Assembly (NCBI RefSeq): GCF_008122205.1
Contig: NZ_PHNJ01000015.1
Location: 1-64,000, forward strand
Reading direction: 5' to 3'
DNA from: Natronococcus pandeyae
GTDB taxonomy: Archaea > Halobacteriota > Halobacteria > Halobacteriales > Natrialbaceae
DNA: 64,000 nt
A program made the translations under genes and the position numbers. Every line of letters begins with the position of its first letter. Positions within the stretch are counted from its first letter, which is position 1. Below the pieces are notes generated by a model that saw only the letters and a list, made by a program, of their open reading frames with translations, searched no databases and was not told where the DNA came from. Positions 8,265 through 17,305 of this stretch are shown one piece after another.

Positions 8265-8693
8265 ATGCCTGTAGGTAATCTCGGACCGGAAGAAGTCGTA
8301 ACGGCACAGCGAGACGACGACCTCGAGACCGTGACCGAGTTATTCGCCGAGGAGAACGTCGGTGCAGTCGTCGTCACCGAAGACGAGGAACCGGTCGGCA
8401 TCATCACCGACCGCGACGCGGCGCTCGCGATCCACGGGAACGACGACGATGTCGGATCGGTCCCGGTCGAGGACGCGATGACCGCGGATCCCGCGACGAT
8501 CCAGGCGGACGAGGAGGCGATCGAGATCTCGCGTGCGATCGAAGAGTACAACGTCCGTCGCTTCCCGGTCGTCGACGACGACGGCACGCTGACGGGGATC
8601 GTCACGCTCGACGACCTCGTCGCGACGATCGGCGAGCAACTCGACAACGTCGCCGACACGGTCGAGGCCCAGTCGCCGGACTACAGTCCGTAA
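8265..8693 (+). CDS. CBS-domain pair protein
   Basis: A 142-residue stand-alone tandem CBS protein. CBS1 (about 5-62) includes VGAVVVTEDEEPVGIITDRDAAL, and CBS2 (about 70-128) includes EDAMTADPATIQADEEAIE and RRFPVVDDDGTLTGIVTLDDL. Such pairs bind adenine nucleotides or SAM and act as energy or ligand sensors. The ligand and partner are unknown. It is monocistronic; the next gene on the strand begins about 350 bp later. Confidence 0.9.
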   Translation: MPVGNLGPEEVVTAQRDDDLETVTELFAEENVGAVVVTEDEEPVGIITDRDAALAIHGNDDDVGSVPVEDAMTADPATIQADEEAIEISRAIEEYNVRRFPVVDDDGTLTGIVTLDDLVATIGEQLDNVADTVEAQSPDYSP

Positions 8694-9041
8694 CGCTCCG
8701 CCGATTCGTTTCGCCGTAGTAGCACTGGCTTCGACAACGGCCGTTCGTCACCGGCCGTAGGCGGTTTCTGCGAATCGTTGCACCGATGAGAATCATCGGT
8801 ACGAGAACGTTTCGGCCCGGCGGCTCGCCGTCTTTTCCGGCTCGAGCTGTCGATTTCACCGCCTGGGCCGCGACTTTCGCCAACCGAGAACTGTCTCGAT
8901 AGGACAACTGTCCGTCGGTGAATCACGTCCGTTTGCGGCTGATCGATCCGTCAGTAGCCCGACGGTAAATCGTTTCCTGACGGAAATAAGCGTCTCTGAA
9001 ACAATGAGTGGTGGAGACGTTCGTCGGTGTGAGACACTCCA
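8694..9041. other. 348-bp intergenic region
   Basis: Holds no convincing gene on either strand. It contains a perfect 8-bp inverted repeat (8782-8800), an AT-rich block around 8965-8990 (GGTAAATC and GGAAATAAG) that is the likely promoter of the downstream ABC transporter, and the start of a 13-codon leader ORF at 9004. Confidence 0.6.
8782..8800. repeat. Perfect 8-bp inverted repeat with 3-nt loop
   Basis: ACCGATGA (8782-8789), GAA, TCATCGGT (8793-8800). It is about 90 bp past the CBS gene and 240 bp before the ABC ATPase. It could be a hairpin in the CBS 3' UTR or an operator; no U-tract follows, so it is not a typical archaeal terminator. Confidence 0.6.
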
Positions 9042-9045
9042 GTGA
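9004..9045 (+). CDS. Possible 13-aa leader ORF coupled to the ABC ATPase
   Basis: ATG at 9004 opens a 13-residue frame (MSGGDVRRCETLQ) whose TGA (9043-9045) overlaps the GTG start of the next gene as GTGA. The TATA-like GGTAAATC at about 8964-8971 would place a transcript start just before it. It may be chance. Confidence 0.2.
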   Translation: MSGGDVRRCETLQ

Positions 9046-9806
9046 CGATACTCAACCGGGCAGTTCGGAAGACGGTTTCGTCAGCATCAGAGGCACCCGG
9101 CGAGCGCGCGTCGACGACCGTTCGGCTCACCGATGTGACCCACGAGTACGGAACCGGCGGTGGGTTTCGGTCTCGGCGCGAGCGGACGGTGACCGCACTG
9201 CGCGACGTCTCGATCGAGGTCGACCCGGGCGAGATCGTCGGTCTCGAGGGGCCGAGCGGTAGCGGCAAGTCGACCATCCTGCACGCGGTCACCGGGCTCC
9301 TGGTACCGACGGCGGGAACGGTCGAACTCCACGGGACCGACCTGACGACGCTCTCCGACCGGGAACGGACGCGGATCCGTCGTCGCCACGTCGGCATCGT
9401 CTTTCAGCGCTTTCACCTCCTCTCGTCGCTGTCGGCGCGGGCGAACGTCGCGCTCCCGCTCGTTCAGGCCGGGGTCCCGAAGTCGGCACGCCGGGAACGG
9501 GCGACGGCACTCCTCGAGGAGGTCGGACTCGGCGACCGGATCACTCACCTGCCGAGCGAGTTGAGCGGCGGTGAACAGCAGCGCGTCGCGATCGCGCGGG
9601 CGCTCGCGACCGACCCGGACGTGATCGTCGCCGACGAACCGACGGGTGAACTGGACACGGCGACCGGGGAGACGGTCCTGGATCTCCTGACCGATCTCGG
9701 TCGAGACCGGGCGATCCTGGTCGCCTCGCACGACGATACCACACTCTCCGTCGCCGATCGACTGATCACGCTTCGTGACGGGACGGTGGTCTCGGATGGC
9801 GGATGA
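9042..9806 (+). CDS. ABC transporter ATP-binding protein (MacB/LolD type)
   Basis: A 254-residue ATPase. Walker A GPSGSGKST, Q-loop IVFQRFHLLSSL, signature LSGGEQQRVAIARAL, Walker B VIVADEPTGELD and the switch His in ASHDDTT are all present, so it is a complete nucleotide-binding domain. The Q-loop and ADEPTGELD wording is typical of the MacB/LolD branch, which energises FtsX-type permeases. An N-terminal extension of about 25 residues precedes the first strand. The start is a GTG at 9042; later starts would still retain the domain. Its stop lies inside the next gene (overlap 9796-9806), so it is co-translated with two permeases. Confidence 0.93.
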   Translation: MTILNRAVRKTVSSASEAPGERASTTVRLTDVTHEYGTGGGFRSRRERTVTALRDVSIEVDPGEIVGLEGPSGSGKSTILHAVTGLLVPTAGTVELHGTDLTTLSDRERTRIRRRHVGIVFQRFHLLSSLSARANVALPLVQAGVPKSARRERATALLEEVGLGDRITHLPSELSGGEQQRVAIARALATDPDVIVADEPTGELDTATGETVLDLLTDLGRDRAILVASHDDTTLSVADRLITLRDGTVVSDGG

Positions 9807-11046
9807 CCGCGAGCGCCGACACACGCGCTGGCTGGGGATCGCCGGCCTCTCGGCGACGCGGCTCTGGAAGCGAACGGTACGAACGAGGTCTGGACGACTC
9901 GTGGCGACGATCTTCGCCGTCGCGCTGACCATCGCACTCCTCTTGCTCGTCACCGGAATCGCGCTGGGACTCGCCGAGGGTGGGATCGCGACCCAGGACG
10001 ACGCCGACGTGCGCATCACGCCCGAAGACGAGCGGACGCTGTCGGCCGTCGACGGCGTCGAGGAGCCGAACCTCGGCGCGACGAACGAACGGGCCGAGAC
10101 GATCAGCTTCCAGGACGGCGTCGAACACGCCTCGCCCGTGCTCGCCGAACCGGTTCGCCTCGAGACGGCCGACGGCGAATCCGAGACCGTACTGCTCGTG
10201 GGGATCGTTCCCGACGACGAGCCGCGGACCGTCGCGGGTCTCTCCACGGCGGCTCTCGAGCCCGGGGATCCCCACTACGCCGACGGCTCGTACGACGGGC
10301 CGCGAGAGGGTGAGGTCGTCCTCTCCCGGACGGCTGCCGAGCGACTCGACGCGACGGCCGACGACGATCTGACGCTCTCGAGCGCGCGAACCGACGGGGA
10401 GTCGCCGACGGTCTCCGTGGCGGCCGTCGACGAACCCGCGGGTGGCGACGCCGAGACGCCGGTCGCGCTCGTCCACCTGAGCGAACTCCAGTCGACGTCC
10501 GGCGCGGCCGACGGCGAACTCGCCGATCGAATCCTGGTGTGGGGCGACTCGGAGTCGGCGACCGCGGCCGCCACCGACGCGTATCCGGACGCCGGGATCG
10601 AATCGACGGGCGACACTAACCCCTCCTCGCTGTTCGACGACGGACTGGCGTTCGCGACGAGCGTCCTCGCGCTGATCGTGGGGATGGCGATCTGTGCGTC
10701 GTTCGTCGCGACGACGATGGGGATGACGGTCAACGAGGATCGCGCAACGCTCGCGATCCTCGCGGCGGTCGGGTTCCCGACGCACACCCGGCTCGGCATC
10801 GTGGCGTTCTCGACGGCGCTGACGACGATCTGTGGCGCGCTCCTGGGGATTGCACTCGGCGTCGTGGGAATTCACGTCGTCAATGCCGTCGCCGGAGCGA
10901 CCGTCGCTTCGGGGGCCGTCGCGGCGATGCATCCCCTGTTCGTCCCGTACGCGATCGGGGTCGCACTCGTCTCGGGGCTGATCGCCGTCCCCTATCCGCT
11001 CGCGGTCGCCGCCCGGACGACGATCCTCGCGGAGGTGGAACGATGA
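9796..11046 (+). CDS. FtsX-type ABC transporter permease (first of pair)
   Basis: A 416-residue MacB-like permease. One N-terminal transmembrane helix (IFAVALTIALLLLVTGIALG, about 36-56) precedes an acidic extracellular domain of some 230 residues, then three C-terminal helices begin near residue 285 (ALIVGMAICASFVATTMGM) and continue through the last 130 residues. The last helix is followed by a cytoplasmic TILAEVER end. The ATG at 9796 overlaps the ATPase stop. Extracellular-domain substrates in this class are typically lipoproteins, peptides or lipids; none can be assigned. A close paralogue is at 41545-42813. Confidence 0.9.
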   Translation: MADDRERRHTRWLGIAGLSATRLWKRTVRTRSGRLVATIFAVALTIALLLLVTGIALGLAEGGIATQDDADVRITPEDERTLSAVDGVEEPNLGATNERAETISFQDGVEHASPVLAEPVRLETADGESETVLLVGIVPDDEPRTVAGLSTAALEPGDPHYADGSYDGPREGEVVLSRTAAERLDATADDDLTLSSARTDGESPTVSVAAVDEPAGGDAETPVALVHLSELQSTSGAADGELADRILVWGDSESATAAATDAYPDAGIESTGDTNPSSLFDDGLAFATSVLALIVGMAICASFVATTMGMTVNEDRATLAILAAVGFPTHTRLGIVAFSTALTTICGALLGIALGVVGIHVVNAVAGATVASGAVAAMHPLFVPYAIGVALVSGLIAVPYPLAVAARTTILAEVER

Positions 11047-12275
11047 GCGGTCGCGAAGTGTTCGGCAGAATCCGCGCCGTCTTCGGACTCGCACTCGCAC
11101 AGTTGCGACGGTCTCCCGGACGCGCGACGCTGACCGTGATCGCGGTGGCGCTCGCGGTGCTGTCGGTGACACTGCTCGCGAGTCTCGGCGTCGGCGTCGT
11201 CGACAAGGGCGAGGAGGGACTCGAGTCGGCCGATCGCGACATCTGGATCTCGAGCGATCCGGTCGATCCGACCGCTAGCGGGACGCAGAATCCGATCGTC
11301 GGCGCGCACGGAATCGCAGCCGAGATCCACGAGCGAGACGACGTTCGGAGCGCCACGCCGATCGCGGTCAACGACGTGTATATCGGCTCGGAGCCCGACG
11401 AACTGCAGCGCCACTCGGCGGTCGGCGTGGAATCGACTCACAGCGGTTACGACTTCGTGGAGGGCGAGGGGTTCTCGATGGACGACGACCCGCACGAGCG
11501 ACCGCCCGCCGACGAGCCCCAGACGGCCGAGATCGTGCTCGATCCACGGATCGCCGACGAACTCGACATCGAACCCGGCGAGACGGTCTACGTCGGGACC
11601 AGCAGGGAGACGGCGGCGGCTACCGAGTTCACCGTCGTCGGGACCTCCAGACACCACTCCCAGTACCTGGGCAGCCCGGCAGCGACGGTGCCGTTCGCGG
11701 ACCTGCAGGCGATCGCGGGAACTTCGGGAACCGACCGGGCGACGTTCCTCACGGTCGACGTCGCCGACGACGCCGACCGCGAGGCCGTCGCGGACGATCT
11801 CGCCGCGGAGTACCCCGCCTACGACGTCAGGACGAGCGATCAGCAGGTCCAGGCGATGCTCGAGGAGCGCCCGCTCGTGCTCGCCAGCGGCGCGACGCTG
11901 GTCGGACTCGCCGTCCTCGGCGGGGTCGTCCTGACGGTCAACCTCTTCGCGCTCGTCGCCTACCAGCAGCGGGAGGAACTCGCCGCGCTCCGGGCGATCG
12001 GACTCTCGCGGTGGGTTCTCGCGGGAACGATCGGCGCACAGGGGCTCGTTATCGGTTTGCTTGGCGGTCTGCTCGGCGTCGCCGCCACGCCACTGGTCAC
12101 GCGCGGACTGAACTACCTCGCCGCCGACGTCATCGGCTTCGAACGGCTTCTCCGAACACCGCTCGAGGTGTACGTCGTGGGCCTCGTTCTCGCGGTCTGC
12201 GTGGGGACGGTCGTCGCGATCGCAACCGGCTGGCGAACCGGCCGATACGCGACGCTCGAGCATCTCGACGGCTAA
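11043..12275 (+). CDS. FtsX-type ABC transporter permease (second of pair)
   Basis: A 410-residue permease with the same plan as its partner: a TM helix at about 28-50 (TLTVIAVALAVLSVTLLASL), an extracellular domain of about 220 residues and three C-terminal helices, with the FtsX-typical segment YQQREELAALRAIGLSRW between the first two. ATGA overlap (11043-11046) and a GGAGGTGG site just upstream indicate translational coupling. The two permeases probably form a heterodimer with the 9042 ATPase. The paralogue of this protein is at 40334-41548. Confidence 0.9.
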   Translation: MSGREVFGRIRAVFGLALAQLRRSPGRATLTVIAVALAVLSVTLLASLGVGVVDKGEEGLESADRDIWISSDPVDPTASGTQNPIVGAHGIAAEIHERDDVRSATPIAVNDVYIGSEPDELQRHSAVGVESTHSGYDFVEGEGFSMDDDPHERPPADEPQTAEIVLDPRIADELDIEPGETVYVGTSRETAAATEFTVVGTSRHHSQYLGSPAATVPFADLQAIAGTSGTDRATFLTVDVADDADREAVADDLAAEYPAYDVRTSDQQVQAMLEERPLVLASGATLVGLAVLGGVVLTVNLFALVAYQQREELAALRAIGLSRWVLAGTIGAQGLVIGLLGGLLGVAATPLVTRGLNYLAADVIGFERLLRTPLEVYVVGLVLAVCVGTVVAIATGWRTGRYATLEHLDG

Positions 12276-12320
12276 CGGAAGGCGCGGTTTCGAAGTATCG
12301 AAGACGAGTCGGCAGAACGG

Positions 12321-12674
12321 TCAAAGATCCGTCTTCCAGAGCGCCAGCGAGTCGTCGTTCGAGCGGTCCACGTCGACGCAGAGATTCCGAGCGTCGTCGA
12401 GGTCGATCGCGATCCGATCGAAGTCGGTGACGTAGCGGGACTTCTGTTCGCGACCCGGACGGGCGCCAGTCTTTTTGACGAGTCCGGAGTCGGTCAGCCG
12501 ATCGAGTTTGCGGTAGGTCGTCGAGAGCGGGCGCTCGATCTCGTCGGCGACCTCGGGGACGGTCAGCGGCTCCTCGAGGACCGCGATGATCTCCCGACAG
12601 GCGTCGTCGGTCAGCACGCCGAGGACGTGCTCCCGCGCTGGGGCGTCGTCCGACGAGGAGAACTCGAGTGGCAT
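12321..12674 (-). CDS. Winged-helix transcriptional regulator
   Basis: A 117-residue DNA-binding protein. Residues about 12-85 form a winged helix: HVLGVLTDDACREIIAVLEE, then PLTVPEVADEIERPLSTTYRKLDRL as the recognition region and the wing KKTGARPGREQKSRYV. The C-terminal 30 residues have no known motif (CVDVDRSNDDSLALWKTDL). This ArsR-like haloarchaeal type usually acts as a repressor or activator of a neighbour. It converges on the ABC transporter and is divergent from cobO with a 102-bp shared region; either could be its target. An upstream start at 13421 is rejected because it runs antisense through cobO. Confidence 0.88.
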   Translation of the reverse strand: MPLEFSSSDDAPAREHVLGVLTDDACREIIAVLEEPLTVPEVADEIERPLSTTYRKLDRLTDSGLVKKTGARPGREQKSRYVTDFDRIAIDLDDARNLCVDVDRSNDDSLALWKTDL

Positions 12675-12776
12675 ACGAGTACCACCGGATTGGGAACGAA
12701 GCCTAAAGACACGTTTGGTCGGACCGCCGGAAGGCGATGTGGCATCTACATGTAGGAGGCGAGCGAGGCTCACCGT

Positions 12777-13466
12777 ATGAGCGACGACCAGTCGTCCGAC
12801 TCCGTCGTCGAGAGCACGCCGGGGCAGGGACGAACGCCCGAACCCGAACGCATCGAACCCGCCGCACCCCAGGAGTTCGGCCTCGTGCAGGTCTGGTGGG
12901 GCGACGGCAAGGGGAAGACGACCGCCACGCTCGGAATGGGCATGCGAGCGGCGGGACACGGCTACCGCGTCCACATGCTCCAGTTCATGAAGGGCGGTGC
13001 CTCGAGCGTCGACGCCGTCCGCGGCGAGTACAACGCCATCGCCGCCCTGCCGGGATTCAGCTACGAGAACCTCGGTCACTACGGCTGGCACGGGATGGCC
13101 GACGGCAGCGAGGAGGCGGACCACGAGGCCGAAGCTCAGGCGGGTCTCGAGCGCGCCCACGAACTGCTCGAGGCGGCCGCGGACACCGATCTCTCGGCAC
13201 CGATCGACCTCGACGCCGAGCCCGAAGACGGGGTGCACATGCTCGTCCTCGACGAGGTGCTGTACGCGGCGGACCGGGGCCTGATCGGCGAGGGCGACGT
13301 CCACGACCTGATCGACGCCAAACCCGACGACCTCGAACTGGTGCTCTCCGGGAGCCACGAGGAGCCGACCTACCTCGAGGATCGCGCGGACCTGATCACC
13401 AACGTCCGGAAGGTGAAACACCCGATCGAGGACGGCCAGCGCGCGCGACGCGGTACCGAGTTCTGA
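12777..13466 (+). CDS. cobO: Cob(I)yrinic acid a,c-diamide adenosyltransferase
   Basis: A 229-residue CobA/CobO/BtuR-family enzyme that adds the adenosyl group to corrinoids in B12 synthesis or salvage. After a disordered acidic N-terminus of about 35 residues comes the P-loop VWWGDGKGKTTATLGMGMRA, then HMLQFMKGG, the Walker-B-like VLDEVLYAADRGLI, the SGSHEEPTYLEDRADLITNVRKVKHP region and the C-terminal RARRGTEF signature. The order is that of functional family members. cbiP lies 4 kb downstream on the same strand, so corrinoid genes are loosely clustered here. Confidence 0.94.
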   Translation: MSDDQSSDSVVESTPGQGRTPEPERIEPAAPQEFGLVQVWWGDGKGKTTATLGMGMRAAGHGYRVHMLQFMKGGASSVDAVRGEYNAIAALPGFSYENLGHYGWHGMADGSEEADHEAEAQAGLERAHELLEAAADTDLSAPIDLDAEPEDGVHMLVLDEVLYAADRGLIGEGDVHDLIDAKPDDLELVLSGSHEEPTYLEDRADLITNVRKVKHPIEDGQRARRGTEF

Positions 13467-13530
13467 GCGGCCACGATCCCGTCACGCCGGACGCGTTCGA
13501 AGCACGTTGATTCTACGGCTGTCGGCACAG

Positions 13531-13537
13531 TTATTAT
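13531..13537 (+). promoter_or_regulatory. TATA element for the second ABC transporter
   Basis: TTATTAT centred about 30 nt before the ATG at 13565, in otherwise GC-rich sequence; predicts a transcript with a leader of only a few nucleotides. Confidence 0.5.
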
Positions 13538-13564
13538 CGGCTATCGTGAAAGTCTCTCCATCAG

Positions 13565-14314
13565 ATGGGTGTCATCCAGGTAGACGGACTCGAAAAGTCC
13601 TACGACGCCGTCCGCGCGGTCGACGGCATGGAATTTCGCGTCGAGCGCGGCGAACTGTTCGGCTTTCTCGGCCCGAACGGGGCCGGGAAGACGACGACGA
13701 TCCGGGCGCTGACCGGGCAGATCGAACCCGACGAGGGAACCGTCCGCGTGCTCGAGACCGACCCGGTCGAAGAGCCGATCGAGACGCGACGCCGGGTCGG
13801 GATCCTGCCCGAACAGGAGTCGCCGCCGAGCTTTCTCACGCCCCGCGAGTTCCTCGCGTTCGTCGGCCGGGTTCGCGACCTCGAGCCCGCGACCGTCGAG
13901 GAACGGACCGCGATCTGGGCGGAGCGACTCGGCTTCGAGAGCAAACTCGAGACGCTCCACACCGATCTCTCCCGGGGGCAACAGCAGAAGGTGATGTTCG
14001 CCCAGGCGTTCCTCCACGACCCCGACGTCGTCTTCATCGACGAGCCGCTGGCGAACCTCGATCCGCTCGTCCAGGAGCAGGTCAAGCGGTTTCTCGTCGA
14101 CTACGCCGCGGACGACAATGCGGTGTTCGTCTCGACGCACAACATCGAGGTCGCCGAGGAAATCTGTACTCGGGTCGGGATCGTCGCCGACGGCCGGATC
14201 GTGACCGAGCGCTCGGTCGGGACGACCGACGAGCCGTTGCTCGAGGTCTTTCTCGAGCACGTCGAGGGTGAGGCCGTTCGCGACACGCCGGCGGTGGCGC
14301 AGGCCCAACGATGA
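13565..14314 (+). CDS. ABC transporter ATP-binding protein (CcmA/drug-exporter type)
   Basis: A 249-residue ATPase of the CcmA/NatA class. Walker A GPNGAGKTTTIRALTG, the short Q-loop segment VGILPEQESPPSFL, signature LSRGQQQKVMFAQA, Walker B VVFIDEPLANLD and switch H in VSTHNIE are complete. The ATPase ends in a variable tail after the D-loop. It overlaps the permease gene by 4 nt (ATGA at 14311). The exported substrate is unknown; this type commonly exports antibiotics, lipids or sodium. Confidence 0.93.
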   Translation: MGVIQVDGLEKSYDAVRAVDGMEFRVERGELFGFLGPNGAGKTTTIRALTGQIEPDEGTVRVLETDPVEEPIETRRRVGILPEQESPPSFLTPREFLAFVGRVRDLEPATVEERTAIWAERLGFESKLETLHTDLSRGQQQKVMFAQAFLHDPDVVFIDEPLANLDPLVQEQVKRFLVDYAADDNAVFVSTHNIEVAEEICTRVGIVADGRIVTERSVGTTDEPLLEVFLEHVEGEAVRDTPAVAQAQR

Positions 14315-15756
14315 CGACGGGTCGCAATCGCGTCGGCTGGACGATCTTCTTCGCGCTCGCTCGCGAGGAGTGGCGACTCCACACCCGACTGTTCGGCGGC
14401 TGGCGGTTCGTCTGCTTCCCGTTCCTGATCGCGGCCCTCTCGCTGGGCGCGTCGGTTGCGCTCGTCGAGACTGGCACCGCGGCGCGGACGATCGTCGACG
14501 GCCTCCACCTCCTCGTCTTCGGCTTCGGGCTCTACTGCGGCACGGCCGGCTTCGCAGGGTCGGACATGCTCGAGAACGTCTTCGGCCGGCTCTCGCTCGT
14601 GCTCTCGACGGCGACCGCGCTGCCGCTGTCGCGCCGGCGGATGCTCGGCGTCTTCCTCCTGAAGGACGGGCTGTTCTACGGCCTCGTCTTCGTGCTGCCG
14701 ATGGCGGTCGCCGTCGTCCCGCTGGTCGGCCTCTCGGCCGACCTCCCCGTCGCCGTCGGGGCGCTCTGGCTCTCCCTCTCGCTGACCTTTGCCGCCGGGA
14801 TGGTCCTGACCGTCGCGATGATCGCCGCCCGGACCCGCGGCGTTCCGACGTGGGGGATCGCCCTGGCTGCGCTGACCGTGATCGTCGGCGTGGGGGTGAC
14901 CGGTCACACCGCGAGCGCTCGAGACGCGCTCGTTCCGCTCCACGGGTCGTGGCCCGCCGTTGCTGGCCTCGCGCTCACCACCGTCTTTGTCGGTATCGTC
15001 TCGCTCGTCGCGTACGATCCTGCCTACAGCCGTCCCTCGCGAACCGCGAGCGATCGCTTCGCGCGGATCAGCGACGCCCTGCCGGTCGGCCAGGACGCCC
15101 TCGTCGCGAAGGCGCTGCTCGACCTCGCGCGCTCCTCCGGCGGCGTCTGGAAGCCGTTCGTCTCGGTGAGCATCCTGTTCGCCCTCGTGGCTGCGATGGT
15201 CGGCCTCGTCCGCGAGATTACGGGCATCGAGCCCGCGCCGGGGATCTTCTTCGGTGGCGTGCTCGGTCTCTCGGCGTTTACGACGTACAACTGGCTCACC
15301 CAGTTCGACTCGCTCGAGGCCTACCTCGCCTACCCCGTCTCGATCGCCGCGGTCTTCCGGGCGAAGCGAACCGCGTTTGTCGCCGTCGGCGCGCCGACCG
15401 CAGCGCTACCGTACCTCGTCGCCGTCGTCTGGTTCGAGGCGACGCTCTTCGACGCCGTCGCCGGCGCGGCGATCCTCGCGGGCTACGCGCTGTACTACTA
15501 CGGGCTCACCGTCTACGTCGCCGGCTTCGACCCTAACGAGTTCCTCTTCGACGCCGTCCGCTTCGCGCTGTTCACCGTCGGCGTCGCCGTCGCGCTCGTC
15601 CCGACGCTGGTCGCGGGCTTCGTCGTCGTCCCGCCCTCGACGGAACTCGCCGCGGCGCTCGTCTGCACCGGAGTCGGGTTCGGCGTCGTCGGCTACGTCC
15701 TCTCGAGTCGCGCGGGGCCGCGCTGGGAGGAGCGCTATCGGGCCGGAACGCAGTAA
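14311..15756 (+). CDS. ABC transporter permease, many-helix type
   Basis: A 481-residue hydrophobic protein with about 10-12 transmembrane helices, for example FVCFPFLIAALSLGASVALV near the N-terminus and ALVCTGVGFGVVGYVL near the end. Soluble loops are short, with one basic cytoplasmic loop (YSRPSRTASDRFARISDALP) around residues 236-255 that may contact the ATPase. It is coupled to the ATPase by an ATGA overlap. No recognised family beyond ABC-2-like haloarchaeal permease. Substrate unknown. Confidence 0.88.
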   Translation: MTTGRNRVGWTIFFALAREEWRLHTRLFGGWRFVCFPFLIAALSLGASVALVETGTAARTIVDGLHLLVFGFGLYCGTAGFAGSDMLENVFGRLSLVLSTATALPLSRRRMLGVFLLKDGLFYGLVFVLPMAVAVVPLVGLSADLPVAVGALWLSLSLTFAAGMVLTVAMIAARTRGVPTWGIALAALTVIVGVGVTGHTASARDALVPLHGSWPAVAGLALTTVFVGIVSLVAYDPAYSRPSRTASDRFARISDALPVGQDALVAKALLDLARSSGGVWKPFVSVSILFALVAAMVGLVREITGIEPAPGIFFGGVLGLSAFTTYNWLTQFDSLEAYLAYPVSIAAVFRAKRTAFVAVGAPTAALPYLVAVVWFEATLFDAVAGAAILAGYALYYYGLTVYVAGFDPNEFLFDAVRFALFTVGVAVALVPTLVAGFVVVPPSTELAAALVCTGVGFGVVGYVLSSRAGPRWEERYRAGTQ

Positions 15757-15841
15757 CGATCCACGCCGTACGGTTTCGTTGTCAGCAGAACGATCAGAGA
15801 ACGGAACGAACGTTTTTCCACTGTATCGTTGAGGTGACAGT

Positions 15842-17161
15842 ATGCGCCTCGTGGAGATCCTCATCCCGAAGGAGAAACGCGACGCCGTCGAGGGGGTGCT
15901 CGAGGACGAGGAGATCGACTACACCCTCGTCGAGGAGGAGAGCCGAAGCGAGCCCTCGGTCGTCATCACGTTCCCGCTGCCGGCGCCCGCGGTCGAATCC
16001 GTCCTCGACGAGATCCGAGAGACGGGGATCGACGAGGATTCCTACACCGTGATCGTCGAGGCTGAGACCGTCATCTCCGACCAGTTCGACGACCTCGAGC
16101 AGCGCTACGCCCAGAACACGCCGCGCATCTCTCGCGAAGAGATGCAGGCTCGAGCGAAGGATCTCACCCCGCGGTTCAGCACGTATCTCGTCATGACGAT
16201 CATGAGCGTGGTCGTCGCGACCGCCGGCCTGCTGCTCGACTCGCCGGCGGTCGTCGTCGGCTCGATGGTGATCGCGCCGTTGATCGGCCCTGCGCTCGGT
16301 GCGAGCGTCGGGACGGTCATCAACGATCAAGCGCTGTTCCGCCGCGGGATCAAACTGCAGGCGATCGGACTCGGCGTCGGCGTGATCACCGCCGCCATCT
16401 TCGCGGTCGTCGTCCGGACGACCGGGCTCGTCCCGCCGATGATCGATCTCTTCGCGATCTCGGAGATCGAGGGCCGGGTCCGTCCCGACCTGCTCTCGCT
16501 CGTGATCGCGGTCGGGGCGGGCGTCGCGGGTGCGTGGACGCTCACGGCGGGCACGTCGGCCGCGCTCGTCGGCGTCATGATCGCCGCCGCACTCGTGCCG
16601 CCCCTCGGCGTCGTCGGCATCGGTATCGCGTGGGCCCGCCCGGAAGTCGCCCTCGCCGCGGGCGTCCTCGTCCTCGTCAACATCCTCGCGATCAACGTCA
16701 CCAGCCTCGGCGTCCTCTGGTACAAGGGGTATCGCCCGGAGAACTGGTTCGGCGCGGACGAAGCGCGCGTCGCCACGAGACGGCGGGCCGTCGCGCTCGC
16801 CGTCTCGATCGTCGTCCTCTCGAGTTTCCTCGGCGTCGTCTCCTACGATACCTACCGAACCGGGACGTACGAGGAGGAGGTCAACGCCGAGGTCGCCGCC
16901 GTCCTCGAGTCGCCCGAGTACACCGAACTCGAGGTCATCGACGTAGAGGTCGAGTACACCGACCCGGTTCCGCTCAGACAACCCGACCGCGTCGTCGTCA
17001 CGGTCGGCCATCCGGTCGGTACCGACCCGCCGTTGGTCGGCGACGAACTCCAGCAGCGAGAGGGTGTCCACGCGGAATCGGCGATCCACCTGCCGACCGG
17101 GCCGCTCATCGACTCCCAGCGCGCCGAGGTCGTGGTTCACTACACCGAGATCGAGGAGTAG
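15842..17161 (+). CDS. DUF389 / TIGR00341 family membrane protein
   Basis: A 439-residue protein of the DUF389 family. An N-terminal soluble alpha/beta domain (1-115; MRLVEILIPKEKRDAVEGVL) precedes a membrane core with six or so helices (about 118-340) and the family hallmark VVVGSMVIAPLIGPALGASVG. A C-terminal soluble domain (345-439) finishes the protein. The family's function is not established; transport or stress sensing has been proposed. It has its own upstream region of 85 bp. Confidence 0.9.
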   Translation: MRLVEILIPKEKRDAVEGVLEDEEIDYTLVEEESRSEPSVVITFPLPAPAVESVLDEIRETGIDEDSYTVIVEAETVISDQFDDLEQRYAQNTPRISREEMQARAKDLTPRFSTYLVMTIMSVVVATAGLLLDSPAVVVGSMVIAPLIGPALGASVGTVINDQALFRRGIKLQAIGLGVGVITAAIFAVVVRTTGLVPPMIDLFAISEIEGRVRPDLLSLVIAVGAGVAGAWTLTAGTSAALVGVMIAAALVPPLGVVGIGIAWARPEVALAAGVLVLVNILAINVTSLGVLWYKGYRPENWFGADEARVATRRRAVALAVSIVVLSSFLGVVSYDTYRTGTYEEEVNAEVAAVLESPEYTELEVIDVEVEYTDPVPLRQPDRVVVTVGHPVGTDPPLVGDELQQREGVHAESAIHLPTGPLIDSQRAEVVVHYTEIEE

Positions 17162-17305
17162 CGAGCGCAGCGGGTTCGGAATCGCGCGCTCGGGTCGGGA
17201 GTGGATCTCCTGGGCCCCCGTCTGGCCGAGACACGTCGGTGATGCTGAAAGTAGCTTTCACCTGCAGGGTCGGTCGAAAACCGCCGAGGCGTGAATAGAC
17301 AGTCC

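Noticed and set aside
8602-8926. Minus-strand frames of 81-101 codons after the CBS gene
   Set aside because: Poor composition, overlap the CBS 3' end and the hairpin; no start signals.
12675-12776. Cobalamin riboswitch before cobO
   Set aside because: No B12-box-like sequence or long leader is visible; only 102 bp separates divergent genes.
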